From positions 30,118-94,117 of the forward strand of contig CAJUAF010000001.1 of NCBI GenBank assembly GCA_910584365.1: 64,000 nucleotides of DNA. The letters run 5' to 3'. Of the stretch, positions 51,871-61,616 are shown piece after piece. Origin of the DNA: an uncultured Muribaculaceae bacterium (GTDB lineage: Bacteria > Bacteroidota > Bacteroidia > Bacteroidales > Muribaculaceae). Within the stretch, counting starts at the first letter, position 1. Each line of letters starts with the position of its first letter. The notes under the pieces are model-generated. The model was not told where the DNA came from, did not search any database, and worked only from the letters and a program-made list of their open reading frames with translations. Made by a program: the position numbers and the translations under genes.

Positions 51871-52851
51871 ATGAACTGTCCGGAATCGAAAACTGGATTT
51901 TACGCCGCTGTCGCCTTGCAATGGAAAAGGTCACGGGTAGCCGTCGCAGTGCTGCTCGTGGCGCTGTTTTTGTTGCCTCTCGGGATGTCGGGCCAGACGG
52001 CGGTGCGCCGTCCGGCGGGACACCGCCACAATCCCTCCCTCGCCGCCGACTCGCTGGCGAACCCGGACCGGAATACATCAGGCTCCTCCGCGCCTGTCCC
52101 CTCACTTTCGGGCGCCCGGGCAGCCCTCCCCGATTCAATCCCCGTAGGGGTGCCGGTGGATGACCGCGCCGCAGTCGTCGAGGACAGATTCGAGATTTCC
52201 GGAGATTCAATCGCTTTCACTCCGGTCGACACCCTGGGCGTCATGACCGCCGGCGAAATCATGGGGGCCGACTCCCGCAACCGCGCCGCCCGTAACGATT
52301 CCATCATGAGGATGCTCAGCGAGATCCCCGAGGACGAATGGGTGCCGCGCCCGGTGGAATTCAACCCCGACCCCACCCGGGCCGTATGGCTCTCGGCCCT
52401 CTTCCCCGGCCTGGGACAGATCTACAACCGCCGCTACTGGAAACTCCCCCTTATCGTGGGCGGTTACCTCGGACTGGGCTACGCCACAAGCTGGAACAAC
52501 CAGATGCTCAAGGACTATACCCGCGCATACTCCGACCTGCTCGACAATGACCCGTCGTCCAACAGCTATATGGATTTCTTCGCCCCGAATGTCAACGAAG
52601 CCGACCTCGACAAGGCGTGGCTCCAGAACCTCCTGCGTTCCCGCAAGAACTATTTCCGCAGGAACCGCGACCTCTGTATCATCAGTATGGTAGGCGTATA
52701 TCTCCTGGCGATGGTCGACGCATACGTCGACGCCTCTCTCTCGCATTTTGACATCACCCCGCGCCTGTCGATGGACGTCGCCCCTGCCATCATGCAGGAC
52801 GGACGCCAGCGTTACCCCTCCGTCGGACTGGCCTGGGCATTGAACTTTTAA
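51871..52851 (+). CDS. DUF5683 membrane protein
   Basis: A 326-residue protein; the C-terminal half (about 165-325) is the DUF5683 domain with FNPDPTRAVWLSALFPGLGQ, IYNRRYWKLPLIVGGYLGLG and a second helix pair near 275. The N-terminal part has a signal-like helix (VAVAVLLVALFLLPLG) after about 20 residues and a low-complexity linker. It is often found between parB and the MltD-like gene in Bacteroidota. The ATG at 51871 would sit at or before the predicted transcription start, so the real start may be the TTG at 51916 (LQWKRS), or the mRNA may be leaderless. Function is unknown. It lies 14 nt ahead of the transglycosylase gene. Confidence 0.82.
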   Translation: MNCPESKTGFYAAVALQWKRSRVAVAVLLVALFLLPLGMSGQTAVRRPAGHRHNPSLAADSLANPDRNTSGSSAPVPSLSGARAALPDSIPVGVPVDDRAAVVEDRFEISGDSIAFTPVDTLGVMTAGEIMGADSRNRAARNDSIMRMLSEIPEDEWVPRPVEFNPDPTRAVWLSALFPGLGQIYNRRYWKLPLIVGGYLGLGYATSWNNQMLKDYTRAYSDLLDNDPSSNSYMDFFAPNVNEADLDKAWLQNLLRSRKNYFRRNRDLCIISMVGVYLLAMVDAYVDASLSHFDITPRLSMDVAPAIMQDGRQRYPSVGLAWALNF

Positions 52852-52865
52852 ACCGCTCACTCCCT

Positions 52866-54581
52866 ATGATGCTTGCAAAACTCTTTTCCGGACGTCTCGG
52901 ATGCCTGCTGCTGGGCTCGTTTGCTTTCGTAGCGGCCTCGGCAGCCCCCCGCCCGGTTCCCGCCCTCCTCAACCTTTCCCAGGCGGATTCCACAATCGTC
53001 TTCCCGGAAAGTTTCGAGACCGATACCCACAAGATGATGGAGAACTGGTATCTCCGCAACTATACGGCCCTCGACGCCGATGTTTCCCAGAAGCCTGACG
53101 CCGAAGTATCCGACGAGGAAATCATCAGGCGCCTCGGAGCCATCCCGACCACCATCGAACTTCCCTTCAACTCCATCGTCCGCGCCTATATCGACGCCTA
53201 CACCAAGAAGAACCGCTCCCTGGTCGAGAATATGCTCGGCATGAGCCTCTACTATATGCCGATTTTCGAGCAGGCCCTCGAGCGCGAGAACCTGCCGATG
53301 GAGCTTAAATACCTCCCGGTCATCGAGTCAGCCATGAACCCCGACGCCGTCTCCCGTTCGGGAGCCACCGGCCTCTGGCAGCTCATGCTCCCGACAGCCC
53401 GCGGATTCGGCATGGAGGTCAACACCCTCGTCGACGAACGCCGCGACCCGGTAGCCTCATCCGCCGTGGCCGCCAAGCTCCTGCGCCAGCTCTACGACAT
53501 CTACCACGACTGGTCGCTGGCCATCGCCGCATACAACTGCGGACCGGGCAACATCAACAAGGCTCTCCGCCGCTGCACCTCCGAGCAAAAAGACTTCTGG
53601 GCCATCTACCCCTATCTGCCCAAGCAGACCCGCGGATATGTCCCCTGCTTCATAGCCGCCACTTACGTGATGAACTACTACAAGCAGCACAATATCTCTC
53701 CGGCCCTGGCCCGCAAGCCCATCCTTACCGACTCCGTACACGTAGGGCGACGGGTCCATTTCCAGCAGATCTCCGACATACTCCAGATTCCCGTCGAGGA
53801 ACTGAGAGTCCTCAATCCTCAGTACCGCCAGGACCTTATCCCCGGCGACATCCGGCCCTACTCGCTGGTGCTTCCCGCCAACCAGGTCTATTCCTATATC
53901 ATGAGCGAGGACGCCATCTGCGCCCATGACGCCGACAAATACATCCGCCGCCCCACCGCCGAACCCGCCTCAGGCGCCCCCGCACCCGAAGCCGCCGAGG
54001 ACAATCCCCAGGGACAGGACGGCCAGTGGGTTACCACCGAGAAAGTCCTCTACCACAAGGTTAAGAAAGGGGAGACAATGTCGTCAATCGCCCGGCGTTA
54101 CGGCGTATCGCTCTGGAGTCTCAGACACGCCAACGGAAACATCCGCAAGCCGCGCCGCGGCCAGACCCTGAAAGTAATAACCACTGAACGCGTCTTCAAA
54201 CCTACGGCCACCCCTCCCCCCGAAGGGGACAACCTCCTGGTAAAGCAGGAGAATCCGGCTGACTCCGCACTGGTGGCCGCCGCCCCGCTCCAGACTCCTG
54301 AAACCGTACCCGTCGGCAAAGACACAGAAGCCAGCGATGCTCCCGGCGCCGCTCCCGCCAAGACAGAAGCCCCGGCAAAAAAGAAGGCGACCCAGGCTCC
54401 CAAAAAGAAGAAAAAGACTCCCGCAAAGCCAAAGACAAAAACTGTCACCGCCCGCAACGGCGATTCCCTGGAACGCATCGCCAAAAAGAACGGCACCACA
54501 GTCAACGCCCTCAAGAAGCTCAACGGACTGACCGGCAAGAACCCCGTAATCCAGCCCGGACAGAAAATACGTGTGAAATAA
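52866..54581 (+). CDS. mltD: MltD-like membrane-bound lytic transglycosylase with LysM repeats
   Basis: A 571-residue peptidoglycan lytic transglycosylase. After a signal peptide (to about residue 27) comes a SLT catalytic domain (about 130-290) with the catalytic glutamate in PVIESAMNPDAVSRSGATG, LWQLMLPTA and AIAAYNCGPGNINKA. Two LysM repeats follow: one near 395-440 (YHKVKKGETMSSIARRYG) and one at the C-terminus (RNGDSLERIAKKNG to GQKIRVK). Between them is a Lys/Pro/Ala-rich linker. It cuts glycan strands, giving 1,6-anhydroMurNAc products that the AmpG-like permease could import. Its stop overlaps the serB start by one base. Confidence 0.92.
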   Translation: MMLAKLFSGRLGCLLLGSFAFVAASAAPRPVPALLNLSQADSTIVFPESFETDTHKMMENWYLRNYTALDADVSQKPDAEVSDEEIIRRLGAIPTTIELPFNSIVRAYIDAYTKKNRSLVENMLGMSLYYMPIFEQALERENLPMELKYLPVIESAMNPDAVSRSGATGLWQLMLPTARGFGMEVNTLVDERRDPVASSAVAAKLLRQLYDIYHDWSLAIAAYNCGPGNINKALRRCTSEQKDFWAIYPYLPKQTRGYVPCFIAATYVMNYYKQHNISPALARKPILTDSVHVGRRVHFQQISDILQIPVEELRVLNPQYRQDLIPGDIRPYSLVLPANQVYSYIMSEDAICAHDADKYIRRPTAEPASGAPAPEAAEDNPQGQDGQWVTTEKVLYHKVKKGETMSSIARRYGVSLWSLRHANGNIRKPRRGQTLKVITTERVFKPTATPPPEGDNLLVKQENPADSALVAAAPLQTPETVPVGKDTEASDAPGAAPAKTEAPAKKKATQAPKKKKKTPAKPKTKTVTARNGDSLERIAKKNGTTVNALKKLNGLTGKNPVIQPGQKIRVK

Positions 54582-55813
54582 TGACTTCCAACGACACCGA
54601 ATTAATTCTCATCAACATCTCCGGCCAGGACAAACCGGGCGTCACCGCCGCCCTGACAGCCATCCTGGCCCGCTACAACGCGATGGTACTGGACATCGGC
54701 CAGGCCGACATCCACCATACCCTCTCGCTCGGAATCCTGTTCCGCACCACCTCCGACCAGTCGGGCGACATCATGAAGGACCTCCTCTTCAAGGCCTACG
54801 ACATGGGAGTGAAAATCCGTTTCACCCCCATCTCCATAGGCGAATATGAGAACTGGGTCAGCCGCCAGGGGAAGAACCGCTGGATAATCACGATTCTCGG
54901 ACGCCAGCTTACAGCCAGCAACATAGCCCTGGTCTCGGAAGTCATTGTGGAGCAGGGACTCAACATCGACGCCATCCAGCGTCTGACCGGGCGCCAGCCC
55001 CTCCTGGAAGGCTCCCTGCCGGCCGCGAAAGCCTGTATCGAGTTTTCCGTGCGCGGCACCCCCGAGAACCGGTCCGAAATGCAGAGCCGGTTCATCGAGA
55101 TTTCCTCCCGCGAGGGATTCGACATCTCGATGCAGGAGGACACGATGTACCGCCGCTGCCGCCGTCTGATCTGCTTCGATATGGACTCCACGCTGATTCA
55201 GACCGAATGTATCGACCAGCTGGCCGAGAAAGCGGGCGTCGGCGACAAGGTCCGCGCCATCACCGAAAGCGCCATGCGCGGCGAGATTGATTTCCGCGAG
55301 AGTTTCACCGAGCGCGTGGCGCTCCTCAAAGGGCTGGATGTCAATGTCATGGAAGAAATCGCCGAGTCGCTTCCCATCACCGAGGGAGTGGACCGCATGA
55401 TGCAGGTCCTCAAGCGCGCCGGCTTCAAGACCGCCATCCTCTCCGGAGGGTTCACCTTCTTCGGTGAATACCTGCGCCGCCGCTTCGGCTTCGACTACGT
55501 CTACGCCAACGAACTGGAGGTCGAGGACGGCAAACTGACCGGGCGCTACGTCGGCGAGGTTGTCGACGGCAAGCGCAAGGCCGAGCTTCTGCGCCTGATC
55601 GCCCAGGTGGAGAACGTCAACATCGCCCAGACAATCGCCGTAGGGGACGGCGCCAACGACCTCCCCATGCTCTCGGCCGCCGGTCTGGGCATCGCCTTCC
55701 ACGCCAAACCGAAAGTGAAGGAGAGCGCCAAGCAGTCGATTTCGACAATCGGCATCGACGGTGTACTCTACTTCCTGGGATTCAAGGACTCATACATCGG
55801 AGAGACAAAATGA
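54581..55813 (+). CDS. serB: Phosphoserine phosphatase
   Basis: A 410-residue SerB that removes phosphate from phosphoserine in serine synthesis. Two N-terminal ACT domains (about 5-80 and 95-170; NISGQDKPGVTAALTAIL, then a second helix-strand unit) regulate it. The HAD catalytic motif DMDSTL holds the nucleophilic aspartate, followed by GEIDFRESFTERV, LSGGFTFFGE and GDGANDLPML. The start overlaps the transglycosylase stop (TAATG), and the stop overlaps the mtaB start (ATGA). Confidence 0.94.
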   Translation: MTSNDTELILINISGQDKPGVTAALTAILARYNAMVLDIGQADIHHTLSLGILFRTTSDQSGDIMKDLLFKAYDMGVKIRFTPISIGEYENWVSRQGKNRWIITILGRQLTASNIALVSEVIVEQGLNIDAIQRLTGRQPLLEGSLPAAKACIEFSVRGTPENRSEMQSRFIEISSREGFDISMQEDTMYRRCRRLICFDMDSTLIQTECIDQLAEKAGVGDKVRAITESAMRGEIDFRESFTERVALLKGLDVNVMEEIAESLPITEGVDRMMQVLKRAGFKTAILSGGFTFFGEYLRRRFGFDYVYANELEVEDGKLTGRYVGEVVDGKRKAELLRLIAQVENVNIAQTIAVGDGANDLPMLSAAGLGIAFHAKPKVKESAKQSISTIGIDGVLYFLGFKDSYIGETK

Positions 55814-57189
55814 ACAACCCCTCCCCCGCCGGCCTGACAGCCATCTACCATACTTTCGGATGCAAGCTGAATTTCGCCGAGACATCCACCGTGGCCGCCC
55901 GGCTTGCCGGACGCGGAATCCGCCGTGCCCTCAGAGGGGAGACGCCCGACCTGATTTTCATCAACACTTGCTCCGTGACCGAACTGGCCGACAAGAAATG
56001 CCGCCAGACAATCCGCTCCTACAACCGCCGCTATCCCGGCGCCGCCATTATCGTCACCGGATGCTACGCCCAGCTGAAAAGCGCCGAGGCGGCTTCCCTC
56101 CCGGGCGTGGCCGTGGTGGCCGGCAATGACCGCAAGGGGGAAATCGACCGTTTCATCGACGGTTTCCTCGCCTCGCGCCTACCCGTGACCGAGGTGATTC
56201 CCGCCCGGGAGATGCAGTCCTTCACCCCCTCCTGCTCCCGCGGAGACCGCACCCGCTATTTCCTCAAGGTACAAGACGGATGCGACTGCTGGTGTACCTA
56301 CTGCACCATCCCCGCCGCCCGCGGACGCAGCCGATCTGGGACCGTGGAGGAGCTTGTAGCCCAGGCCCGTCAGGCCGCGGCCGAAGGGGGACGAGAGATC
56401 GTCATCACCGGAGTGAACATCGGCGACTTCGGCAAGCGTCAGCCCGGACTGGCGCCGGGAGCGCCCCGCCAGACGTTCCTTGACCTCATCCGGGCCCTCG
56501 ACCGGGTGGAGGGCATCGAGCGTTACCGGATCTCCTCCATCGAGCCTGACCTGCTGACCGACGAAATCATATCCTTCTGTGCCTCTTCCCGGGCTTTCAT
56601 GCCCCATTTCCATATCCCCCTCCAGTGCGGTTCCGACACCGTGCTGCGACTGATGCGCCGCCGCTACGACACGGCCCTTTTCCGCGACAAAATCCTGCGT
56701 ATCAAGGAACTGATGCCCGACGCTTTCATCGGAGTAGACCTTATAGCGGGCGCCCGGGGCGAGACGCCGGAGGAGTTCGCCCGCTCACGCGACTTTCTCG
56801 AATCACTCCCGGTGACGCGCCTCCATATCTTCCCCTACTCCGAACGCCCCGGCACCCGCGCCCTCGAAATCCCCTACGTGGTCTCCCAGGAGGAAAAACA
56901 TCGCCGCGTGGCCGAGATGATGGCCCTCTCCGACCGCAAGCTGGAGGAGTTCTCCCGAGGTTTCATCGGAACGGTGCGCCCCGTTCTTGTCGAACATTCC
57001 GGAAAGGGGAAGCCGATGGCCGGATTCACCGACAATTATCTCCGCGTCAGTCTGCCCGGCGCCTCCCCGGCGCTCGACAACCTGATTGTCCCGGTGCGGC
57101 TCAGTGAAATCACCCTTTCTCCGAAAGGGGAAGCCGAGTTTATCGGCGAGATTCTTCCCGACGGATCCGCATCATCCCCGCGCAGCTGA
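55810..57189 (+). CDS. mtaB: tRNA t6A37 methylthiotransferase MtaB
   Basis: A 459-residue radical SAM enzyme that converts t6A37 to ms2t6A37 in tRNA. The N-terminal cluster cysteines lie in FGCKLN, NTCSVT and GCYAQL. The radical SAM motif is CDCWCTYC (C-x3-C-x2-C), followed by the radical SAM barrel with the usual HIPLQCGSD. The C-terminal TRAM region is short and ends with GEAEFIGEI. It overlaps serB by 4 nt and is followed after 14 nt by the acyltransferase. Confidence 0.93.
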   Translation: MNNPSPAGLTAIYHTFGCKLNFAETSTVAARLAGRGIRRALRGETPDLIFINTCSVTELADKKCRQTIRSYNRRYPGAAIIVTGCYAQLKSAEAASLPGVAVVAGNDRKGEIDRFIDGFLASRLPVTEVIPAREMQSFTPSCSRGDRTRYFLKVQDGCDCWCTYCTIPAARGRSRSGTVEELVAQARQAAAEGGREIVITGVNIGDFGKRQPGLAPGAPRQTFLDLIRALDRVEGIERYRISSIEPDLLTDEIISFCASSRAFMPHFHIPLQCGSDTVLRLMRRRYDTALFRDKILRIKELMPDAFIGVDLIAGARGETPEEFARSRDFLESLPVTRLHIFPYSERPGTRALEIPYVVSQEEKHRRVAEMMALSDRKLEEFSRGFIGTVRPVLVEHSGKGKPMAGFTDNYLRVSLPGASPALDNLIVPVRLSEITLSPKGEAEFIGEILPDGSASSPRS

Positions 57190-57203
57190 TTCTCTCCCGC
57201 CTT

Positions 57204-58130
57204 ATGAAAACTGCCGACCTGAAATATCTCCCCCTCAAATGGCTGGTCCACGGGCTGGCCCTGCTGCCGCTGTGGGTTCTGTACCGGCTGGCCGATCTTC
57301 TGTATCTTATCCTGCGCTATGCTGTCGGCTACCGCAGGAAGACCGTAATGAAGAATCTCGCGGAATCCTTCCCCGACAAAACTCCCCGCGAAATCCGCCG
57401 CATAGCCGACGGATTCTACCGCAACTTCGCCGACTATATCGTGGAGACCATAAAACTGCTGCATATCAGCGACCGCACGATGAAGCGCCGCATGACCTTC
57501 TCCGGCATCGAGGCGATCGACGAAGCCCTCGGGCGCGGACAGGCCGTGGTCTGCTACTTCGCTCACCTGGGCAACTGGGAATGGGCCCCCTCCATCACCC
57601 TATGGAGCCGCTTCACCCCTCATGACGGCGTGGAGTTCTGCCAGATCTACCGCCCTTTGCGCAACGCCTGGTTCGACGCCCTGATGCTCCGTATCCGCGG
57701 ACGGTTCGGTGCCGTCTCCCTCCCCAAGAAGCGCTCCTTCCTCGACCTGCTCCGCTACCGAAAGCAGGGCATACCGACGGTCACCGGCTTCATGAGTGAC
57801 CAGAAACCAAGCCACGGCGATCCGGTTCATGTCGTGCGGTTCCTCGACCATCCTACGGCGATGATCACCGGCACGGAGACCGTCTGCCGCCGCCTGGACG
57901 CCCTCCCCGTCTACTGGGAGATGTCGAAGCCCGGACGCGGACGTTACCATATCTCGGTGCGCCCCATGCCTCTGACGGAGCCGACCGACGCCTCCCCCTA
58001 TCCCCTGACCGACCTTTACGCCTCTCTGCTCGAAGACAATATCCGGCGCAATCCGTCCCTGTGGCTCTGGAGCCACAAGCGCTGGAAAATCCCCGTCTCC
58101 TATCCAACCCCCACCGCCGCCGCCGAATGA
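57204..58130 (+). CDS. Lipid A biosynthesis acyltransferase (LpxL/HtrB type)
   Basis: A 308-residue lauroyl/myristoyl-type acyltransferase. A membrane helix near the N-terminus precedes the catalytic HLGNWEW (His-x4-Asp/Glu class) and later GFMSDQKPS and HVVRFLDHPTAMITG. It adds secondary acyl chains to lipid A or a related lipid at the inner membrane. Length is typical. Its stop overlaps the start of the next gene (ATGA), suggesting coupled translation. Confidence 0.9.
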   Translation: MKTADLKYLPLKWLVHGLALLPLWVLYRLADLLYLILRYAVGYRRKTVMKNLAESFPDKTPREIRRIADGFYRNFADYIVETIKLLHISDRTMKRRMTFSGIEAIDEALGRGQAVVCYFAHLGNWEWAPSITLWSRFTPHDGVEFCQIYRPLRNAWFDALMLRIRGRFGAVSLPKKRSFLDLLRYRKQGIPTVTGFMSDQKPSHGDPVHVVRFLDHPTAMITGTETVCRRLDALPVYWEMSKPGRGRYHISVRPMPLTEPTDASPYPLTDLYASLLEDNIRRNPSLWLWSHKRWKIPVSYPTPTAAAE

Positions 58131-59137
58131 AAACCGTAGCTGTCATCATCCTCAACTGGAACGGCGAGAAGCTCCTAAGGGAGTTCCTCCCCTCCGTCGT
58201 GGCCAACACTCCCGCCGACACCGCCGACGTAATCGTGGCCGACAACGGCTCGACCGACGGCTCCCTGGCGCTTCTCGAGAAGGAATTTCCCCAGGTGAAA
58301 GTCCTGAAATTCAGCGAGAACCTGGGGTTTGCCGGCGGCTATAACCGCGCCCTGCGCGAGACGAACTACCCCCTGACGGTCCTGCTCAACTCCGACGTGG
58401 AGACTCCCGCCGGATGGCTCCCCCCGCTGGTGCGCTTCATGGAGACGCATCCCGATGCGGGAGGCTGTCAGCCCAAAGTCCTCTCATACCGGGAGAAGAA
58501 CCGGTTTGAATACGCCGGCGCCGCCGGCGGGTTCATCGACCGCAACGGCTTCCCCTATTGCCGCGGGCGTATCTTCTCGACCGTGGAGGAGGACACGGGG
58601 CAATATGACACCCCCGCCGAGGTATTCTGGGCCACGGGGGCCTGCCTGATGGTGCGCACCGCCGTCTATAACCGCGCCGGCGGACTCGACGAACGTTTCT
58701 TCGCCCACATGGAGGAGATCGACCTCTGCTGGCGTATGCAGCTGATGGGGCTGACGCTCTGGTGTGTGCCCGAAAGCCGTGTCTACCATCTGGGGGGAGG
58801 TTCTCTTCCGGCCGACAATCCCCGGAAGACATATCTGAACTTCCGCAACAATCTGCTGTTGTTACATAAAAACCTTCCCGTTGCCGACCGCCGGGGCGCC
58901 CTGCTGCGCCGGCGCCTGCTCGACACCGTCGCCTGGGCGAAATTCGTCGTTACGCTCGATTTTCCCAATGCGGGCGCCATCCTGCGCGCCCACCGCGATT
59001 TCCGCCGGATGCTGGTCCATTACTCCGACCGGGGAAATCTCTCGCTTCCGCAGGTTAATCTGCTGCGTGATCCCCGCCGGCCCAATATTCTTCTCTCCTA
59101 CTATCTGCTGGGGCGGCGGCGCTACTCCTCCCTCTGA
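58127..59137 (+). CDS. Family 2 glycosyltransferase (rhamnosyltransferase-like)
   Basis: A 336-residue GT2 enzyme. Start at 58127 (MKTVAVIILNWNG), overlapping the acyltransferase stop, is chosen over the in-frame ATG at 58061 inside that gene. The GT-A domain shows IILNWNGEKLL, VIVADNGSTDGS, FAGGYNRAL, LLNSDVETPAG, then WATGACLMVR and FFAHMEEIDLCWRM. This matches the group of O-antigen and capsule rhamnosyltransferases. Target is not known, though the lipid A acyltransferase beside it suggests an envelope glycolipid. A C-terminal helical part follows residue 240. Confidence 0.88.
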   Translation: MKTVAVIILNWNGEKLLREFLPSVVANTPADTADVIVADNGSTDGSLALLEKEFPQVKVLKFSENLGFAGGYNRALRETNYPLTVLLNSDVETPAGWLPPLVRFMETHPDAGGCQPKVLSYREKNRFEYAGAAGGFIDRNGFPYCRGRIFSTVEEDTGQYDTPAEVFWATGACLMVRTAVYNRAGGLDERFFAHMEEIDLCWRMQLMGLTLWCVPESRVYHLGGGSLPADNPRKTYLNFRNNLLLLHKNLPVADRRGALLRRRLLDTVAWAKFVVTLDFPNAGAILRAHRDFRRMLVHYSDRGNLSLPQVNLLRDPRRPNILLSYYLLGRRRYSSL

Positions 59138-59222
59138 TTCCCCGCCCCCTGTTCCCGGGACTGCCCCGCGATCCTCTCCCGTCCGAACCTCCATCTGTCA
59201 CCCCCGTTACCGATTTCCGCCG

Positions 59223-61478
59223 ATGATTCTCTGCAATACCGTCCCCGACATCGAAGGTCTGATTTCCGACCTTGCCTTTATCCTCCTGCTTGGCGCCGTC
59301 GTCACCCTGCTGTTCAAATGGATCCGTCAGCCCGTGGTGCTGGGCTATATCGTGGCCGGCTTCCTGGCCAGCCCCAACTTCAAGCCCCTTCCGTCGGTCA
59401 CCACCGAGGCCAATATCGAATTCTGGGCGCAGATAGGTATTATAGTGCTGCTCTTCTCCCTGGGACTCGAATTCAGTTTCAAGAAACTTGTCAATACAGG
59501 AGGATCCGCCGTGGTGACGGCCCTTATAATCGTCCTGGGGATGATGGGCACGGGATTCGCCATCGGTCATCTGCTGGGATTCACCACCATAAACTCCCTT
59601 TTCCTGGGAGGTATGCTCTCCATGTCCTCCACCACCATTATAATAAAAGCGTTCACCGACCTTAACCTGCGACAGAAGAAGTTCGCCTCCCTGGTGTTCG
59701 CGGTGCTGATTGTCGAAGACCTGTTCGCGGTGGTGATGATGGTGGTACTGAGTTCCATCGCCATCAATAACTCCGTCGAAGGGGCCGAGATGCTGATGAG
59801 CATCAGCAAACTGGTCTTCTTCCTCGTCATCTGGTTCCTTGTCGGGGTCTATATCCTCCCCTCTTTCCTCAACCGCACCCGCCGGTTCCTCAACAACGAA
59901 ACCCTGCTGGTGGTCTCCATGGGACTCTGCCTGTCGATGGCCGTCTTCTCGGTCCTCTGCGGATTCTCGATGGCTTTGGGAGCCTTCGTTATGGGTTCCA
60001 TCCTCGCGGGGACAAGCTATGCCGAGCGCATCGAACACGTCACCATGCCGGTCAAGGACCTCTTCGGGTCGGTGTTCTTCATCTCGGTGGGTATGATGGT
60101 CCAGCCCGCGATTCTTATCGAATACTGGTGGCCGATTCTTCTGCTGTCGGCAGTGGTAATCGTCGGCATGATTGTTTTCGGCACGTTCGGTATGCTGGTG
60201 ACCGGCCAGAGCCTCCGGGTGGCTATCGAATCGGGCTTCTCGCTGACCCAGATCGGCGAATTCGCGTTCATCATCGCCTCGTTAGGCATGAGCCTGGGAG
60301 TGCTGAATCCCGAAATCTACCCGATTGTGGTGGCCGTGTCGGTGATTACGACCTTCACTACCCCCTATTTTATCCGCCTGGCCGATCCGGCCTACCGGTT
60401 TGTGGAGCGGCATCTTCCCCCCAGACTCCACTTTCTTATCAACCGGTATTCCGGCGAAGCATCCGAGGGCGGACGCAGCGAGAACAGCCGCGCATGGGCC
60501 GCCATGCTGCGCCGTTATCTGTGGCGCATAATGCTCTACTCCATTATCATCATCGCCATATCGCTGGTCTGCAACACCTATCTGCGCCCGATTCTCGATA
60601 ACCTTATTCCGGAGTGGAGCCGGCTGCTCACCACGGTCATCACCCTCGTGGCCATGTCGCCGTTCCTGCTGGCGCTGGTGCTTCCCCCCTCGCGGCAGGC
60701 CAGTCAGAATCCCGCACTCTCCGCCGGGCGCATGAAAGTGCCCCGGGTAGTGCTGATGGTGTTCCGGCTGCTCATTGCGCTTGGATTTATCATCCATACC
60801 ATTTCCGCCTCCTACTCCCTCCGCACCGGCGTCGCCGTCGGGATCGGTGTGCTTGTCCTGCTGCTTCTGTTGCTCAACCGGCGCCTCAACCGCCAGCTGC
60901 GCCATATCGAGACCAAATTTCTCGAAAATCTCAATGAACGCGACCTGCGCCGTTCGGGCAAGAACAACACCCTCGTCAGTGACCTCCATCTGGCCTATAT
61001 CCACGTCGGCTACGGATGCCCCTTCGTCGGCGAACGGCTTCGCAACAGCAATCTGCGCGACCGCTACGGCGTCGACATCGTAAGCGTCCAGCGCGGTCCC
61101 GAGACCTTCATAGTCCCCTCCGCCGATATGCGCCTGTTCCCCGGCGACACCGTAGGGGTCATCGGCACCGACGACCAGATTTCCGATCTCCTCCCCGTGA
61201 TCGAGGCCGACGCCGATCCCGCAGGAGAAGCCGCCGGCACCTCCGTCACCGACCTCCGCCTGACCTCAATCCAGCTCGGCGACTCCTCTCCCCTGCTGGG
61301 GCAGACTCTCGCCACGGCCGACGTGCGCCGCCGCTTCAACACCCACGTCGTGGCCCTCCAGCGCGGCGACACCTTCATCGACCGCCCCGCCTCCCTCCCC
61401 CTCCTCCGCGGCGACCGCCTCTGGATAGTGGCCCCCGACCGCGCCACCGTCTCCCTCCTCGAAGGCACCCCCGCCTGA
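59223..61478 (+). CDS. KefB-like cation/proton antiporter with two RCK_C domains
   Basis: A 751-residue monovalent cation:proton antiporter (CPA2). About 12 helices cover residues 15-385, with the family pieces GYIVAGFLASPN, FSLGLEFSFKKL and the ion-site region SMSSTTIIIKAF. Two further helix pairs lie between 430 and 560. The C-terminus has two tandem TrkA-C (RCK_C) domains (about 580-660 and 675-751; SVQRGPETFIVPSADMRLFP, ALQRGDTFIDRPASLPLLRG) but no NAD-binding RCK_N. The start at 59223 (MILCNTVPD) is preferred: the frame runs 114 codons further up into the glycosyltransferase. It has an 85-nt spacer. Confidence 0.9.
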   Translation: MILCNTVPDIEGLISDLAFILLLGAVVTLLFKWIRQPVVLGYIVAGFLASPNFKPLPSVTTEANIEFWAQIGIIVLLFSLGLEFSFKKLVNTGGSAVVTALIIVLGMMGTGFAIGHLLGFTTINSLFLGGMLSMSSTTIIIKAFTDLNLRQKKFASLVFAVLIVEDLFAVVMMVVLSSIAINNSVEGAEMLMSISKLVFFLVIWFLVGVYILPSFLNRTRRFLNNETLLVVSMGLCLSMAVFSVLCGFSMALGAFVMGSILAGTSYAERIEHVTMPVKDLFGSVFFISVGMMVQPAILIEYWWPILLLSAVVIVGMIVFGTFGMLVTGQSLRVAIESGFSLTQIGEFAFIIASLGMSLGVLNPEIYPIVVAVSVITTFTTPYFIRLADPAYRFVERHLPPRLHFLINRYSGEASEGGRSENSRAWAAMLRRYLWRIMLYSIIIIAISLVCNTYLRPILDNLIPEWSRLLTTVITLVAMSPFLLALVLPPSRQASQNPALSAGRMKVPRVVLMVFRLLIALGFIIHTISASYSLRTGVAVGIGVLVLLLLLLNRRLNRQLRHIETKFLENLNERDLRRSGKNNTLVSDLHLAYIHVGYGCPFVGERLRNSNLRDRYGVDIVSVQRGPETFIVPSADMRLFPGDTVGVIGTDDQISDLLPVIEADADPAGEAAGTSVTDLRLTSIQLGDSSPLLGQTLATADVRRRFNTHVVALQRGDTFIDRPASLPLLRGDRLWIVAPDRATVSLLEGTPA

Positions 61479-61499
61479 TCCCCCGCCCCCTCTTCTCCC

Positions 61500-61616
61500 G
61501 GCGTAAGAATTTCTAAAACTTTTATTTCCCACGGATTTCAAAGAGGGAAAGGATTTTCAACGAATTAATTTTGATTATCTGGATTATCAGGAATATGGGG
61601 GGTTAATGGGGATTAT
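61500..61616. repeat. Degenerate repeat-rich intergenic sequence
   Basis: Short copies of the ACGGATTTCAAAGAG and GATTATCTGGATTATC type, related in style to the unit that follows. No gene is seen. Confidence 0.5.

Noticed and set aside
58881..59222. N-terminal extension of the antiporter frame
   Set aside because: It lies mostly within the glycosyltransferase gene, is low-complexity, and lacks family similarity; the ATG at 59223 begins directly before the first membrane helix.
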